Virus record (IMG/VR): IMGVR_UViG_3300009182_001870
Coordinates: 1 to 50,476 of that record
Length of the DNA: 50,476 nucleotides
Strand: one strand, 5' to 3'
Source: a virus
This document shows, piece by piece, positions 40,624 through 48,718 of this stretch (positions within the stretch are counted from its first letter, which is position 1; every line of letters starts with the position of its first letter). The notes below the pieces were generated by a model. The model did not search any database and had not been told where the DNA came from. It saw nothing but the letters and a program-made list of their open reading frames with translations. The translations under genes were made by a program, and so were the position numbers.

Positions 40624-41194
40624 ATTCTTCGTCCCACTCCACTGCAATCCAGCCTAGTTTTTTCAAATCTTCCCGGATTTCGTCAGTAACAAAACCTTCG
40701 CCCACAAACTTGTTTACCAATTCTTGGTGGGCAAGTTGTTCAGGAGTAAATGCCGCCAGTTCTTCTGGAGTGAGGTTTTCACCTCGAATGCCGCTACAGT
40801 ACCAATTAATGTAGTCACCACATTCACGCATATCGGCAACAATACCGCCACTGCGACGCCAACTGCAACTCCAGCGTTGGTTCTTTAGAATTGGCATTGT
40901 ATCCAATTTGATAAACTGCATATTGCACATTGCCGCATATAAGTTTTGGGCATAAGATTCTGATTCTTTTGCCTTATCACAAATCCATTTGGTACTACGG
41001 AGATCATACTCCATATTATCTTTTTGCCATTTAGGATCTACAAGATTTTCTTCATCCTGTTCACGCCAAGTTTTATACATATTAACATAGTCGGGATTGG
41101 GTAATTTTCCTGCTTCCTCACAACGTTTTACATACCCCTCCATTTGAAAAGTATGACGCTCGGGACTGCTATTTATTTTGGAATCGGTACTCAC
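40622..41194 (-). CDS. Hypothetical 190-aa protein
   Basis: GTG start (GGTGG upstream), overlapping the 49-residue gene by 26 nt. The N-terminal region is charged; the middle is Trp/Cys-rich (QRWSCSWRRSGGIVADMRECGDYINWYC, in parts), with four cysteines. C-terminus acidic. No family recognised. Confidence 0.7.
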   Translation of the reverse strand: MSTDSKINSSPERHTFQMEGYVKRCEEAGKLPNPDYVNMYKTWREQDEENLVDPKWQKDNMEYDLRSTKWICDKAKESESYAQNLYAAMCNMQFIKLDTMPILKNQRWSCSWRRSGGIVADMRECGDYINWYCSGIRGENLTPEELAAFTPEQLAHQELVNKFVGEGFVTDEIREDLKKLGWIAVEWDEE

Positions 41195-41318
41195 GCTTTA
41201 ACCACCATTTGTATTTTTGAAAATATTCGATAGAGTCATAGGTTAACTTTTGCCCATAACTTTCTAACTCATCAATATGCTCATACCATTTAGACTGGCA
41301 CCAAGATCTAAAAGTCAT
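41169..41318 (-). CDS. Hypothetical 49-aa protein
   Basis: Found in the gap: MTFRSWCQSKWYEHIDELES then YFQKYKWWLKREYRFQNK, aromatic and basic. Its ATG overlaps the stop of the acidic 79-residue gene (ATGA) and it overlaps the next gene by 26 nt. Small, but coupled at both ends. Confidence 0.6.
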   Translation of the reverse strand: MTFRSWCQSKWYEHIDELESYGQKLTYDSIEYFQKYKWWLKREYRFQNK

Positions 41319-41554
41319 TGTAAATTTCTCGGTGTTTCAATATTGGAGAAAGATTTCATTATCTTTTGAGCAAGTTCTGGATCTTCTTCAATCAAATCAT
41401 CGATGTCAACTGATCGTGATTGATTTAAAATTTCGCCAGATGCGACCATACGAGTAATCTCTTCCATTAGTTCATCAAGTTCTTCCTGGGTGCCATCAAA
41501 ATCATCAAAGCAGCCGGGTGCAAATTCTAATTTAAGTTTCTTTTCTTCAGTCAT
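41315..41554 (-). CDS. Hypothetical acidic 79-aa protein
   Basis: Acidic (DDFDGTQEELDELMEEITRM; DIDDLIEEDPELAQKIM), helical. No family recognised. Lies in the operon behind the hairpin-flanked promoter at 42441. Confidence 0.7.
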   Translation of the reverse strand: MTEEKKLKLEFAPGCFDDFDGTQEELDELMEEITRMVASGEILNQSRSVDIDDLIEEDPELAQKIMKSFSNIETPRNLQ

Positions 41555-41567
41555 TTACTTCTTTCAA

Positions 41568-42413
41568 TTAAGTCCATAGTGCATCGCGCACTTTAATCAA
41601 ACGAATCATCATTTGCTCATCTTCTTTTTCGTAAGCCGCTTCAATCTTTCTTAGTTCCTTATGTGCCTGTGTTCCGGCCTTTTTAAGTGCAGGACTCTTA
41701 TCGCCACTAAAATTTAATTTGCCACCATTTGCCAAGCGGCTAAGCTCACAGTAGGCAGTCCAACCACTAGCATCGTATGGGTCTGGGCGATTGCGGTAAG
41801 TTTCAGTCCACCATACATATAGTTCTTTAAGTTCTTTGGCACGTAATGCTTGACCAGTTGGGCGTCCGTAGTTTTTGTCACCTTCTTCTACACCCATATC
41901 GTTGCCAAGTGTAAGTGTCATTGCCCAGTCAAGATGATCTAATCCTGCTTGTGGACAACGCCAAGTGCGCCAACGCCACCAACCCGTTGCCCAGAAGGGA
42001 GGGTTGTATTTGGCACGGTCTTCTTTGCTGCCCCAGGCAATATGACTCCACGCTGATTCTATTTCAATAAAATCAACCAACTCATTGAATAAGCAAGGCA
42101 AAAAGCGGTTCCCCACGTCTTGCCACTGGCCAGGTTTAATATCCCGGGGATGAGCGGTAAGACTATGAGTACGGCTAACCCAACGGTTGTTAATGTAATA
42201 TTTTGCATCGTAAATCTTTCTAACAGGCCACGTTACAAAGTCTTGCAAATGGCTAAGCCCTTCTTCGGCCAACCAGTAGCGGAAGTTATGTTTCATTTGG
42301 GCAGTGGTAGTCCACTCGTCCCACTGCTCGCTGGTACCCATACTGAGTTTTTTAGTGCCGCGTACCCAGTCTGCAAAGGGAGTACAACTCCAATAATTTG
42401 AATGATGTGCCAT
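41568..42413 (-). CDS. Hypothetical 281-aa tryptophan-rich protein
   Basis: Many Trp and aromatic residues (ATGWWRWRTWRCPQAG, YVWWTETYRNRPDPYD). The C-terminal third is a charged helix. No catalytic motif recognised, no membrane segments. First gene after the promoter at 42441-42469; Shine-Dalgarno is weak, and the predicted RNA leader is about 20 nt. Confidence 0.75.
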   Translation of the reverse strand: MAHHSNYWSCTPFADWVRGTKKLSMGTSEQWDEWTTTAQMKHNFRYWLAEEGLSHLQDFVTWPVRKIYDAKYYINNRWVSRTHSLTAHPRDIKPGQWQDVGNRFLPCLFNELVDFIEIESAWSHIAWGSKEDRAKYNPPFWATGWWRWRTWRCPQAGLDHLDWAMTLTLGNDMGVEEGDKNYGRPTGQALRAKELKELYVWWTETYRNRPDPYDASGWTAYCELSRLANGGKLNFSGDKSPALKKAGTQAHKELRKIEAAYEKEDEQMMIRLIKVRDALWT

Positions 42414-42421
42414 AATGTAAA

Positions 42422-42460
42422 AATCCTGTTTATGTATTTAATTGTACGCTAAACAGGATT
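42422..42460. repeat. 11-bp palindrome enclosing a promoter -10 box
   Basis: AATCCTGTTTA (42422-42432) and TAAACAGGATT (42450-42460), 17-nt loop. The loop contains the -10 TACAAT. Another TAAATAC, a weak late-type octamer (42435-42442), is also inside, 21 nt before the ATG at 42413. Confidence 0.85.
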
Positions 42461-42469
42461 GTGTGTCAA
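42441..42469 (-). promoter_or_regulatory. Sigma70 promoter within a palindrome
   Basis: Minus strand TTGACA (42469-42464), 17 bp, TACAAT (42446-42441). Transcripts from here start inside the loop and cannot form the hairpin, whereas read-through RNA from folE/mazG can. Confidence 0.8.
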
Positions 42470-42835
42470 TTACTTTTTAAGGAATTGCGATAGTTCAGGC
42501 GGTTGCCAACCAAGAGGTTTCAAAACCTTCCCATCTTCCCGTTTACGAACTTTGCCAGTTTCTTTATCAATCTTGTCAAAGTTAGTACGCATTACTTCTT
42601 TCCAAGCACCTTCAGCATCAAAGCCTGCACTATGTATTGCTCCAATAGTAACAACCAAAATGTCGATGAGTGCGTCTAATACTTCAATATCATCGTTGTC
42701 TGCCAATGCTTGCTTCAGTTCTTTATGTTCTTCTTCAATAAGAGCACAGTACATATCAAACTGCGATCCTGGAGGACCGTCTACTGTTTGGTCGCAAGCC
42801 CGCATAAACTTTTCTTGATCTCTAAACGGATTCAT
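42470..42835 (-). CDS. MazG-like nucleoside-triphosphate pyrophosphohydrolase
   Basis: 121 residues. All-alpha MazG/dCTPase pattern: ALIEEEHKEL (EExxE) at about 32-41, EVLDALIDILVV (ExxD), then NFDKIDKETGKV. It hydrolyses NTPs or dNTPs and is common in phages, where it may keep nucleotide pools or ppGpp low. Early operon with folE. Confidence 0.88.
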   Translation of the reverse strand: MNPFRDQEKFMRACDQTVDGPPGSQFDMYCALIEEEHKELKQALADNDDIEVLDALIDILVVTIGAIHSAGFDAEGAWKEVMRTNFDKIDKETGKVRKREDGKVLKPLGWQPPELSQFLKK

Positions 42836-42836
42836 A

Positions 42837-43022
42837 TTACTCTACTACCTTTAATTGTTTTTCGTTATAGATGTGCAATGCACCTGCAATTTCAGCAACA
42901 GTACATTCGACTACTACTCTGCGTTCGTTTGATAATGTATCAAACACTGATACAACAACACCTGGCCATTTGTATCCGCTAACTTTTTCTACCTTGTCGC
43001 CCACTTTTAATTGTGTTTCCAT
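42837..43022 (-). CDS. Small beta-barrel (SH3/KOW-like) protein, 61 aa
   Basis: KVGDKVEKVSGYKWPGVVVSVF and VVVECTVAEIAGALHIYNE fit a short SH3-like barrel; probably nucleic-acid or protein binding. Its stop is two bases before the mazG start codon. A second barrel-like protein lies next to it. Confidence 0.65.
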   Translation of the reverse strand: METQLKVGDKVEKVSGYKWPGVVVSVFDTLSNERRVVVECTVAEIAGALHIYNEKQLKVVE

Positions 43023-43024
43023 TT

Positions 43025-43255
43025 TTATCTTCCTGTTGTTGATCTACTAATTGTTGGTCCTGTGGTATTGAAATCAATACCGGCCATTTTTCCTTCGTAT
43101 AGTTTACCATTCCAAATCATATTCAATTTAACTGATTTGTTCAAGACAACTATTAAGTTTTTCTTTTCTTTGAATTCCAGCACTTCAGCCTCCACTGACT
43201 TACTGCTGTTATCCTGCTTGACTACACACTTGTCACCGTAACGAACAACTTCCAT
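43025..43255 (-). CDS. Small beta-rich 76-aa protein
   Basis: EVVRYGDKCVVKQ, VEAEVLEFKEKKNLIVVLN and KLNMIWNGKLYEGKMAG suggest a compact beta-barrel. Neighbour of a KOW-like protein with the same character. No family recognised. Confidence 0.65.
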   Translation of the reverse strand: MEVVRYGDKCVVKQDNSSKSVEAEVLEFKEKKNLIVVLNKSVKLNMIWNGKLYEGKMAGIDFNTTGPTISRSTTGR

Positions 43256-43264
43256 TTGACACCT

Positions 43265-44233
43265 TTATTTTAAAAAGACATTGTTAAATTGCTGCATAAC
43301 TATCTCGGGTTTGAATTGTTCTACCCGTTTAGTCCAATCCTCTGATTTAGCTAGTTCTTCAATACGAGTTAGTTTATTAAGTATTGTGTTTTCATTATAC
43401 AGTAGTCCTGAATTTTCTAAAACTTTTGTATGATGCAAATCATTTCCGCCTTCCCAAGACAACACAGGTTTATTAAGACTCAGTGCTTCAACAACAGAAA
43501 GACCAAAACTTTCGCCATCTATTCGAGCGTGTATCATTGCATCCCAAGTATCGATTACATTAGCTTTATCTTGTAAATCTTGAATCTCATTAAAGAATCT
43601 AACATTAGGATGGTCAATCCAAGGTTCAGTTCCAACAAATAAAAATACAAACTTATCAGTAGCATTTACTAGATCAGCAATGGCTTTTTTAACAAATGGT
43701 AAATCAAAAGTATTTTTTCCGCCATGCCTTCCAAAAATAAATTGGTCAGGTCTAATACCTAATTGTTCACGATAGTTGTCGTTTGGTTCTGGCAAGTCTA
43801 CAATATGCGGTACCCAAGGCAGTGATGCAACGCCTGACCGTTGTGTCATGGTTTTGGCCAACCATTCGGATACATACGCATATTTGTCTCCGTGCGGTTC
43901 GTAATTTTGAAATACAGAGTGTACTCCAGTTTTACAATTATTAGGCAAAAACTCAATGTTTCCACTTCTTAAAAAATAAGAAAAATCAACTGCTTCTTTT
44001 TCAATTATACGTTGCAAATCTTCAACACCCTGATGTCCAATAATTTGGAACTCTGATTCTAATCGCTCACGAACACCGAGATCAGTTCCTAAATATCCAT
44101 CAGGACGTTGTGTAGCATCATAACAAATAATACTTTCATTTCCTAATATTTCTTGATTATATCGAGCGTATGCAACAGTTGCTACTGTGGTGCCACGAGT
44201 ATCAAGTTGGTTGTTATGAAATAAAACTTTCAT
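43265..44233 (-). CDS. Glycosyltransferase, GT4/GT-B type
   Basis: 322 residues. N-terminal HNNQLDTRGTTVATVAYARYN is a donor-side Rossmann opening. The C-terminal half has FIFGRHGGKNTFDLPFV, FLFVGTEPW and the conserved MIHARIDGESFGLSVVEAL, with the ESFGLSVVEA pattern of GT4. It transfers a sugar from a nucleotide donor; acceptor unknown. It sits in the early operon with folE. Confidence 0.85.
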   Translation of the reverse strand: MKVLFHNNQLDTRGTTVATVAYARYNQEILGNESIICYDATQRPDGYLGTDLGVRERLESEFQIIGHQGVEDLQRIIEKEAVDFSYFLRSGNIEFLPNNCKTGVHSVFQNYEPHGDKYAYVSEWLAKTMTQRSGVASLPWVPHIVDLPEPNDNYREQLGIRPDQFIFGRHGGKNTFDLPFVKKAIADLVNATDKFVFLFVGTEPWIDHPNVRFFNEIQDLQDKANVIDTWDAMIHARIDGESFGLSVVEALSLNKPVLSWEGGNDLHHTKVLENSGLLYNENTILNKLTRIEELAKSEDWTKRVEQFKPEIVMQQFNNVFLK

Positions 44234-44526
44234 TTAACTTGTCCCCATTTTAGATAAAACTCACTTAACTTTTTCTTTTCTAATTCTGCTACAATAGCAT
44301 ACTGATAACCGTATGTCAAATGATCCACGTTCCTATGCCATTCGGGTTTATCAATAGCGTGTTGCATGACAAACTGACCCTGTTCACTCTTTTCCCATTT
44401 GTGCAAAGGTTCGGCAGCATACAGATCTGGATCTTCTACATCACTTAATCGAAAACGATGGACGACAACTTTATGAATTTCTTTCACATTATGGTTGTCA
44501 TCAACTGTATACCTTACTGATCCCAT
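44230..44526 (-). CDS. Hypothetical 98-aa protein
   Basis: Contains RYTVDDNHNVKEIHKVVVHRF and a C-terminal helix (YGYQYAIVAELEKKKLSEF). No family recognised; overlaps both neighbours (ATGA to the glycosyltransferase). Confidence 0.7.
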   Translation of the reverse strand: MGSVRYTVDDNHNVKEIHKVVVHRFRLSDVEDPDLYAAEPLHKWEKSEQGQFVMQHAIDKPEWHRNVDHLTYGYQYAIVAELEKKKLSEFYLKWGQVK

Positions 44527-44810
44527 GACAAATGAAACAATGTTATAAACTTTTCAGCATCTTTACTATGTTTAAAATCCCATATATCAAAACTCATTCG
44601 ATTAACATCAGGCCAACTCTTTAATTTTTCAGCAGCCCACTCAACTATGTCATTAAGTTTAGTAGTAGTCCAAGTGGTATCATCATCGGACTCTTCTACA
44701 AATTGTAAACGATAACCCGTGGCACGTTGGTGTAGTGTAGGTTTAATCACCGATTCCCTGTATGTCCAACTTCGAACTACTTTATCTAAATCGTCAAAGG
44801 CTGCAATCAA
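44514..44810 (-). CDS. Hypothetical 98-aa protein
   Basis: Starts IAAFDDLDKVVRSWTYRESV; Trp-rich and acidic C-terminal half (DIWDFKHSKDAEKFITLF). No family recognised. Coupled by ATGA upstream and a 13-nt overlap downstream. Confidence 0.65.
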   Translation of the reverse strand: MIAAFDDLDKVVRSWTYRESVIKPTLHQRATGYRLQFVEESDDDTTWTTTKLNDIVEWAAEKLKSWPDVNRMSFDIWDFKHSKDAEKFITLFHLSWDQ

Positions 44811-45259
44811 AGTTTCTTCTTCCGTGGATAATGTCTGCGCTTGGGTTTATCCATTACCAACGGAGTGTGTTCAGTACTTTGTTTTGATTTTTCAAGAGCG
44901 GCGTGAATGTCATCGTCACTAATTCCATCGTCTTCCGCATCTGTGTCAAGTACGGGATCGTCATCAAATACAAAACCCACAGTACTAGCAAATTTGATAG
45001 TGGACTCAATGCTGCCAATATTTCTCAAAGAGCCAACTGGACCAAGTTCATCTTGACTAATATTATGCCAAGTTCTAATTTCCAATAGAGGTTCGATATG
45101 CGAGGGAATTTCGATAACATAGTGATTGCCAACTGTATAACCAGCATCAGTTAAATCCACGACTTTGATTACGCGGCCTTTACTAGGTTTTAAATTGCTT
45201 CTATTGATACCGTATATCCAAACGTTATCGCCCACTTTGTAGGATTTTTTAACTGTCAT
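44807..45259 (-). CDS. Hypothetical 150-aa protein
   Basis: A KOW/SH3-like start (YKVGDNVWIYGINRSNLKPS) for about 65 residues, an acidic middle (DDDPVLDTDAEDDGISDDD), and a basic tail (KPKRRHYPRKKK). Possibly RNA binding. No family recognised. Confidence 0.7.
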   Translation of the reverse strand: MTVKKSYKVGDNVWIYGINRSNLKPSKGRVIKVVDLTDAGYTVGNHYVIEIPSHIEPLLEIRTWHNISQDELGPVGSLRNIGSIESTIKFASTVGFVFDDDPVLDTDAEDDGISDDDIHAALEKSKQSTEHTPLVMDKPKRRHYPRKKKL

Positions 45260-45262
45260 ATT

Positions 45263-45436
45263 TTAATCGGCCTCTGATACAGAGACCTTACCTTTGTTTT
45301 CAAGAAGGTCTTTGACAAATTTGATAGCTTTGCTATCTCGGTCATAGACATATTCTTGATCTTCGTCCTCGTCAGTTCGAAGAGTGACGATTACGCCATT
45401 CTTCACTTTACGAATCTCTATGCTTTCGAACAACAT
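45263..45436 (-). CDS. Small 57-aa protein
   Basis: Start at ATG 45436 (MLFESIEIRK), with AAAGGG about 8 nt upstream; a 20-residue N-terminal extension is unlikely since it overlaps the upstream gene. Acidic beta-rich (VIVTLRTDEDEDQEYVYDRD). Unknown. Confidence 0.65.
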   Translation of the reverse strand: MLFESIEIRKVKNGVIVTLRTDEDEDQEYVYDRDSKAIKFVKDLLENKGKVSVSEAD

Positions 45437-45452
45437 TATGTGTCCCTTTCGT

Positions 45453-46175
45453 TTATTTTGGAACTGATAAATTGTAGTTAAAGTGGAAAATACCAATGTG
45501 TGCTACTTCTCTGCTCAGCTCTTGATCGCACCAAATTTCATATCCTGCCTTTTGTGCCTGTTGGCAGAAGAATATGTCCTCACCAATTTCAAGATTAAGT
45601 GCTGGCACATATTCTTGTAGATAATGCGGTTGAGGAATCTTTTCGTAAACTTCACGTTTGCACATTACTAGTCCGTGGGGTAATACATCAATCAGTTCCA
45701 TTGCAGGACTGTTGTCAGTTGTTTGAAATTCTGTGAACTGACCACTTGATCCCATCATACCTGTAAAGTTAGGATTGGGGAAACGACGACGACGATAGTT
45801 AGCACCAACGATTGGCTTGTTACGAGCCAACAAACGCATAGGCGCATCAATGGGGAATTTCATATCACTGTCTACCCAGAAAATATGGTCAAAGTCACTC
45901 TTTAAAAAGATATCAACTAAGTTACGACGGGCAATGGTAATAACTGAGCCAATGTTAAATGCACAATTGATTTTAATACCATTAGCAACCATATTGGCTG
46001 CGGCCATTGCTAGATGTTGCGCAAATTCAGCATTGACCATTTCCATTGCTGGAACTGCAATCATAACACTTGGCGGTTTACCTCCTGGTTGTTTTGCAGT
46101 CATAGGCGTCAACGGTGAGGTGGTTTTTGGAACCATCGACGGCCGTTGGGGAATATTAAGTTTTGTTTTTTTCAT
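45453..46175 (-). CDS. Glycosyltransferase, GT2/GT-A type
   Basis: 240 residues. MIAVPAMEMVNAEFAQHLAM opening, ITIARRNLVDIFLKSDFDHIFWVDSDM with the DxD metal motif (VDSDM), and PIVGANYRRRRFPNPNF. C-terminal LEIGEDIFFCQQAQKAGYEIWCD is the GT2 EDxxF region. Third glycosyltransferase-bearing locus of the window, far from the others. Confidence 0.85.
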   Translation of the reverse strand: MKKTKLNIPQRPSMVPKTTSPLTPMTAKQPGGKPPSVMIAVPAMEMVNAEFAQHLAMAAANMVANGIKINCAFNIGSVITIARRNLVDIFLKSDFDHIFWVDSDMKFPIDAPMRLLARNKPIVGANYRRRRFPNPNFTGMMGSSGQFTEFQTTDNSPAMELIDVLPHGLVMCKREVYEKIPQPHYLQEYVPALNLEIGEDIFFCQQAQKAGYEIWCDQELSREVAHIGIFHFNYNLSVPK

Positions 46176-46185
46176 GTTTTACCTT

Positions 46186-46380
46186 TTAATTGTCCAAATC
46201 CATTGCAAGTGCTTCTTTAATCACTGCAAATAGTTCTTCCTCAGTACTGCAAAGGACTTTACAGTTCTTCCAATCATTTTCACTATCGCGGCCGCCGACT
46301 TCAATCATAAAGCCATTGTCGTAACGATTGACAGTAAATGATTCATTTACCTTAGTTAGTTTACCTAGTTGTTTTGCCAT
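46186..46380 (-). CDS. Hypothetical 64-aa protein
   Basis: KLTKVNESFTVNRYDNGFMIEVGG then NCKVLCSTEEELFAVIKEAL: beta-strand part and a helix. No family recognised. It lies between folE and a glycosyltransferase. Confidence 0.7.
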   Translation of the reverse strand: MAKQLGKLTKVNESFTVNRYDNGFMIEVGGRDSENDWKNCKVLCSTEEELFAVIKEALAMDLDN

Positions 46381-46395
46381 TTTAATTTCCTTGTG

Positions 46396-47115
46396 TTATC
46401 GTGGTGCAAACTCTTGTTGTAGTTTGATATTATCAAAAAACTCTTTTTTAGTGCCTTGGTCATTTTTAAATGCACCTTTGAGCACTGTTGTCTGTGTTAA
46501 ACTAGAATGTGCCATAATTCCTCTATTCTCACAGCAGCCATGAGTAGCCTGTATGTAGACTGCTACGTCTTCACTGTCAGTTGCTTGTGAGATTTCTTTA
46601 GCAATGTCATTACATAGTTCTTCTTGGAGGGTGCCTCTTCGGGCACACCATTGGGCGATTCTTGTGTATTTGGACAATCCAATGAGTTTCTGGGCGGCGA
46701 GTATTCCGATGTAGGCCACACCAGTAACAGGCTGATGATGGTGACTGCACATACTACGAAGCTCACTCCTAACCACCAACATACCTTCATAGCGATCTTC
46801 GCTGTCGTTAGGAAATGCTGTACAATCTGGTCCTGATTCATATCGTCCTGCCATTATTTCGTTATAGTACATTTTAGCAAGACGCTTCGCAGTACCACGC
46901 GAGTTAGGATCGTTTTCTCGATCAATTAACAATGTATCTAATACTTGTTCAAATGCTACTGTCGCTTCTTTGATCAGTTCATCTTTTTCAACATCGCTAA
47001 CATATTCACTAATGTTATCACCTGCCCAGAAACGTTTATTATCACGTTTCATTCTTTCTCGGATAACCTGGGCAAGAGGTCTTCCGTCTTCTTTTCTATA
47101 ATAGAGCTGGGTCAT
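46396..47115 (-). CDS. folE: GTP cyclohydrolase I
   Basis: 239 residues. It opens GTP to 7,8-dihydroneopterin triphosphate. Zinc ligands Cys123 and His126 (SMCSHHHQP) and Cys194 (HGCCENRG), plus GLSKYTRIAQW, are all there. The N-terminal 50 residues are longer than usual. It provides substrate for the phage QueD. It opens an early operon whose last gene is mazG. Confidence 0.95.
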   Translation of the reverse strand: MTQLYYRKEDGRPLAQVIRERMKRDNKRFWAGDNISEYVSDVEKDELIKEATVAFEQVLDTLLIDRENDPNSRGTAKRLAKMYYNEIMAGRYESGPDCTAFPNDSEDRYEGMLVVRSELRSMCSHHHQPVTGVAYIGILAAQKLIGLSKYTRIAQWCARRGTLQEELCNDIAKEISQATDSEDVAVYIQATHGCCENRGIMAHSSLTQTTVLKGAFKNDQGTKKEFFDNIKLQQEFAPR

Positions 47116-47133
47116 ATATTATTCCTATAGTTT

Positions 47134-47162
47134 ATAATATAGTATTATTTAGGTTTTGTCAA
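47134..47162 (-). promoter_or_regulatory. Sigma70 promoter of folE operon
   Basis: Minus strand TTGACA (47162-47157), 17 bp, TATTAT (47139-47134); AGGA follows before the ATG at 47115. Confidence 0.8.
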
Positions 47163-47166
47163 GCAA

Positions 47167-47403
47167 TTAAACATCATCTTTACTCAATCCCATAAACAGC
47201 AATTCACGTTCTGTAATATATGCAACTGGTTTTATCCAACCATGCCCAATGCATTCTTGTAATATATCTCGATAATTTTCTGGACATCGCTGACTTATTT
47301 CAAATCCTGCTCGGGGAGCAGTAATTAATCCGTCACTGATACGGAAATTCCTGTCACCTGGTTTAAGGCTTCGAATAGTGCTTCGTTTAGATATAAATGT
47401 CAT
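47167..47403 (-). CDS. Hypothetical 78-aa protein, leaderless
   Basis: Basic N-terminus (TFISKRSTIRSLKPGDRNFR) and a short body with ITERELLFMGL. No family recognised. Promoter geometry places the RNA start on the ATG, and there is no Shine-Dalgarno. Confidence 0.7.
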   Translation of the reverse strand: MTFISKRSTIRSLKPGDRNFRISDGLITAPRAGFEISQRCPENYRDILQECIGHGWIKPVAYITERELLFMGLSKDDV

Positions 47404-47424
47404 AACACTATTATAGCATAGTGT
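47403..47424. repeat. 8-bp palindrome over a -10 box and start codon
   Basis: AACACTAT (47403-47410) and ATAGTGTT (47417-47424), 6-nt loop, covering the extended -10 TGCTATAAT and reaching the ATG. A repressor site is an alternative to an RNA hairpin. Confidence 0.75.
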
Positions 47425-47438
47425 TATTTAAAGGTCAA
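47410..47438 (-). promoter_or_regulatory. Sigma70 promoter giving a leaderless transcript
   Basis: Minus strand TTGACC (47438-47433), 17 bp, TATAAT (47415-47410) with TGC before it. Six bases separate the -10 from the ATG at 47403. Confidence 0.8.
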
Positions 47439-48151
47439 TGACAGATCCAGTCGCGACTCTTGAAAGGCTTTCCCTCTATTGCTCGGGGAAGATAGCGTAT
47501 TACTTTTTTCTTTACTCTTTTTATAATTTCGTGATTGTGGTCGTGCCCAAATGCTTTCAAATACATTTTCCAACTGCCGCCATTTTTTCTGCATTTGCTC
47601 AAATCCAAATCTAAATGTTTGATCACAAGTCTTTGATCACTTTTATACTTTTCCAAAAGTTCGCAAGCAATGTTAAATCCATATGCATCAATCTCATCCG
47701 TACAACCTAAATAGGCTTGTTCTTCACGCAGTTTAGTAGATGCCGCTGTACTAGCATAATTGGGCAAAGATTTAAATCCACGACGACGATATTGTCTCAT
47801 ATGGATGATTTCGTGTAGTAGTGTGTCAGCAATGGTGCCACAAATACCTTTAAATCGTTTTTTGGTTATTTTGAAATCATCGTGAATGGGATGATAGACA
47901 AATGTTATTTCTATACATTTCTTATCTTCTTCATCGTAGTCGCTATAATATGCGCCGCCCACAAATGTGATATGAGATTTAATTTTCTCATCCCAACTTA
48001 TAGAAGTTTTAACGGGATATGTTCTTTTGAGATAGTTGGTAACTGTTTTGTGGAATTCGTAAGCCGAAATTGTCTTATCAGTAATGCGTGGTGCAAGACT
48101 GTATAGCCCTTCTATAATTTTAGCACGTTCTAGGTTACTCCAATCAAACAT
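47435..48151 (-). CDS. Zinc metalloprotease-like protein (HExxH)
   Basis: 238 residues. LLHEIIHMRQYR gives HExxH with His113, Glu114 and His117; a further Glu could be in EEQAYLGCTDEIDAYG downstream, a zincin-like ExxxxxxD. Resembles SprT-like or phage-encoded peptidases. The C-terminal half is basic (KRVKKKVIRYLPRA). Cleavage target unknown. AGGGGAG precedes the ATG. Confidence 0.8.
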   Translation of the reverse strand: MFDWSNLERAKIIEGLYSLAPRITDKTISAYEFHKTVTNYLKRTYPVKTSISWDEKIKSHITFVGGAYYSDYDEEDKKCIEITFVYHPIHDDFKITKKRFKGICGTIADTLLHEIIHMRQYRRRGFKSLPNYASTAASTKLREEQAYLGCTDEIDAYGFNIACELLEKYKSDQRLVIKHLDLDLSKCRKNGGSWKMYLKAFGHDHNHEIIKRVKKKVIRYLPRAIEGKPFKSRDWICH

Positions 48152-48171
48152 AGTCTCCCCTTTAACATTAG

Positions 48172-48179
48172 TATTTATT
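48172..48179 (-). promoter_or_regulatory. T4-type late octamer of the metalloprotease gene
   Basis: Minus strand AATAAATA, followed by C, 20 nt before the ATG at 48151, the same distance as the perfect octamer at 12697. Confidence 0.5.
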
Positions 48180-48209
48180 ATAATAAACTATAAATGATTG
48201 TGATGTCAA
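48180..48209 (-). promoter_or_regulatory. Sigma70 promoter of the metalloprotease gene
   Basis: Minus strand TTGACA (48209-48204), 18 bp, TATTAT (48185-48180), abutting the late-type octamer, so the gene may be served by both an early and a late promoter. Confidence 0.6.
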
Positions 48210-48218
48210 ATGGAGCGA

Positions 48219-48527
48219 CTAACTTTTCAATAGGAGTCTCTCAATTTCATCTGCTGCTTCTTCCAATAAATCAGCAATACGATCTGATTTTCCCTCTTCT
48301 ACGCTTTTTCTGCCAGGAATTTGTCTACGAATTTCTGCCCGTTTTCTCAAACGAAACACTAGACTTTGTTCACTTACGGGCAAATGACTTTCATCTTTAA
48401 CCATAAGTTCCTCAAAACGATCAAATTCTTCGTGAAGTTCGGGTGTCTTTATCTTTACTGGACCGCACACGTGAGCCCAGTCGCCAGTGCCATTATCACT
48501 GTATCCACATTTTTCACACTTAATCAT
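48219..48527 (-). CDS. Zinc-ribbon protein, 102 aa
   Basis: N-terminal IKCEKCGYSDNGTGDWAHVCG is a C-x2-C half of a zinc ribbon followed by His and Cys; the rest is helical and charged (FRLRKRAEIRRQIPG, IADLLEEAADEIERLL). Possibly nucleic-acid binding. Overlaps the next upstream gene by ATGA. Confidence 0.75.
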   Translation of the reverse strand: MIKCEKCGYSDNGTGDWAHVCGPVKIKTPELHEEFDRFEELMVKDESHLPVSEQSLVFRLRKRAEIRRQIPGRKSVEEGKSDRIADLLEEAADEIERLLLKS

Positions 48528-48718
48528 TTCGTTTTCTCATCATAACAGGCGAAACACACTGCATCATACTTTGGTCCCATACAGGGATAGATAGCACCAC
48601 GGCAATACTTACAAAGTATAAATGCTTGTGTAACTATATACCCTCGTGGTGGAGCATACAAGGGTTCAAATACTTGTTCACGCTCTGTATAGCCAATTAG
48701 TTCCGGTTCTTCACTCAT
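48524..48718 (-). CDS. Zinc-ribbon protein, 64 aa
   Basis: Start at ATG 48718 (MSEEPELIGY), with GGAG upstream. ILCKYCRGAIYPCMGPKY and VCFACYDEK give CxxC...CxxC, a small zinc ribbon. Two zinc-ribbon genes side by side. Confidence 0.7.
   Translation of the reverse strand: MSEEPELIGYTEREQVFEPLYAPPRGYIVTQAFILCKYCRGAIYPCMGPKYDAVCFACYDEKTK

Noticed and set aside
41170-41177. AATAAATA late octamer
   Set aside because: No start codon follows within 40 nt; it lies inside coding sequence.
46563-46841. Hydrophobic frame inside folE on the minus strand
   Set aside because: It is in another frame of the clear FolE gene, without a ribosome site, and folE is intact across it.
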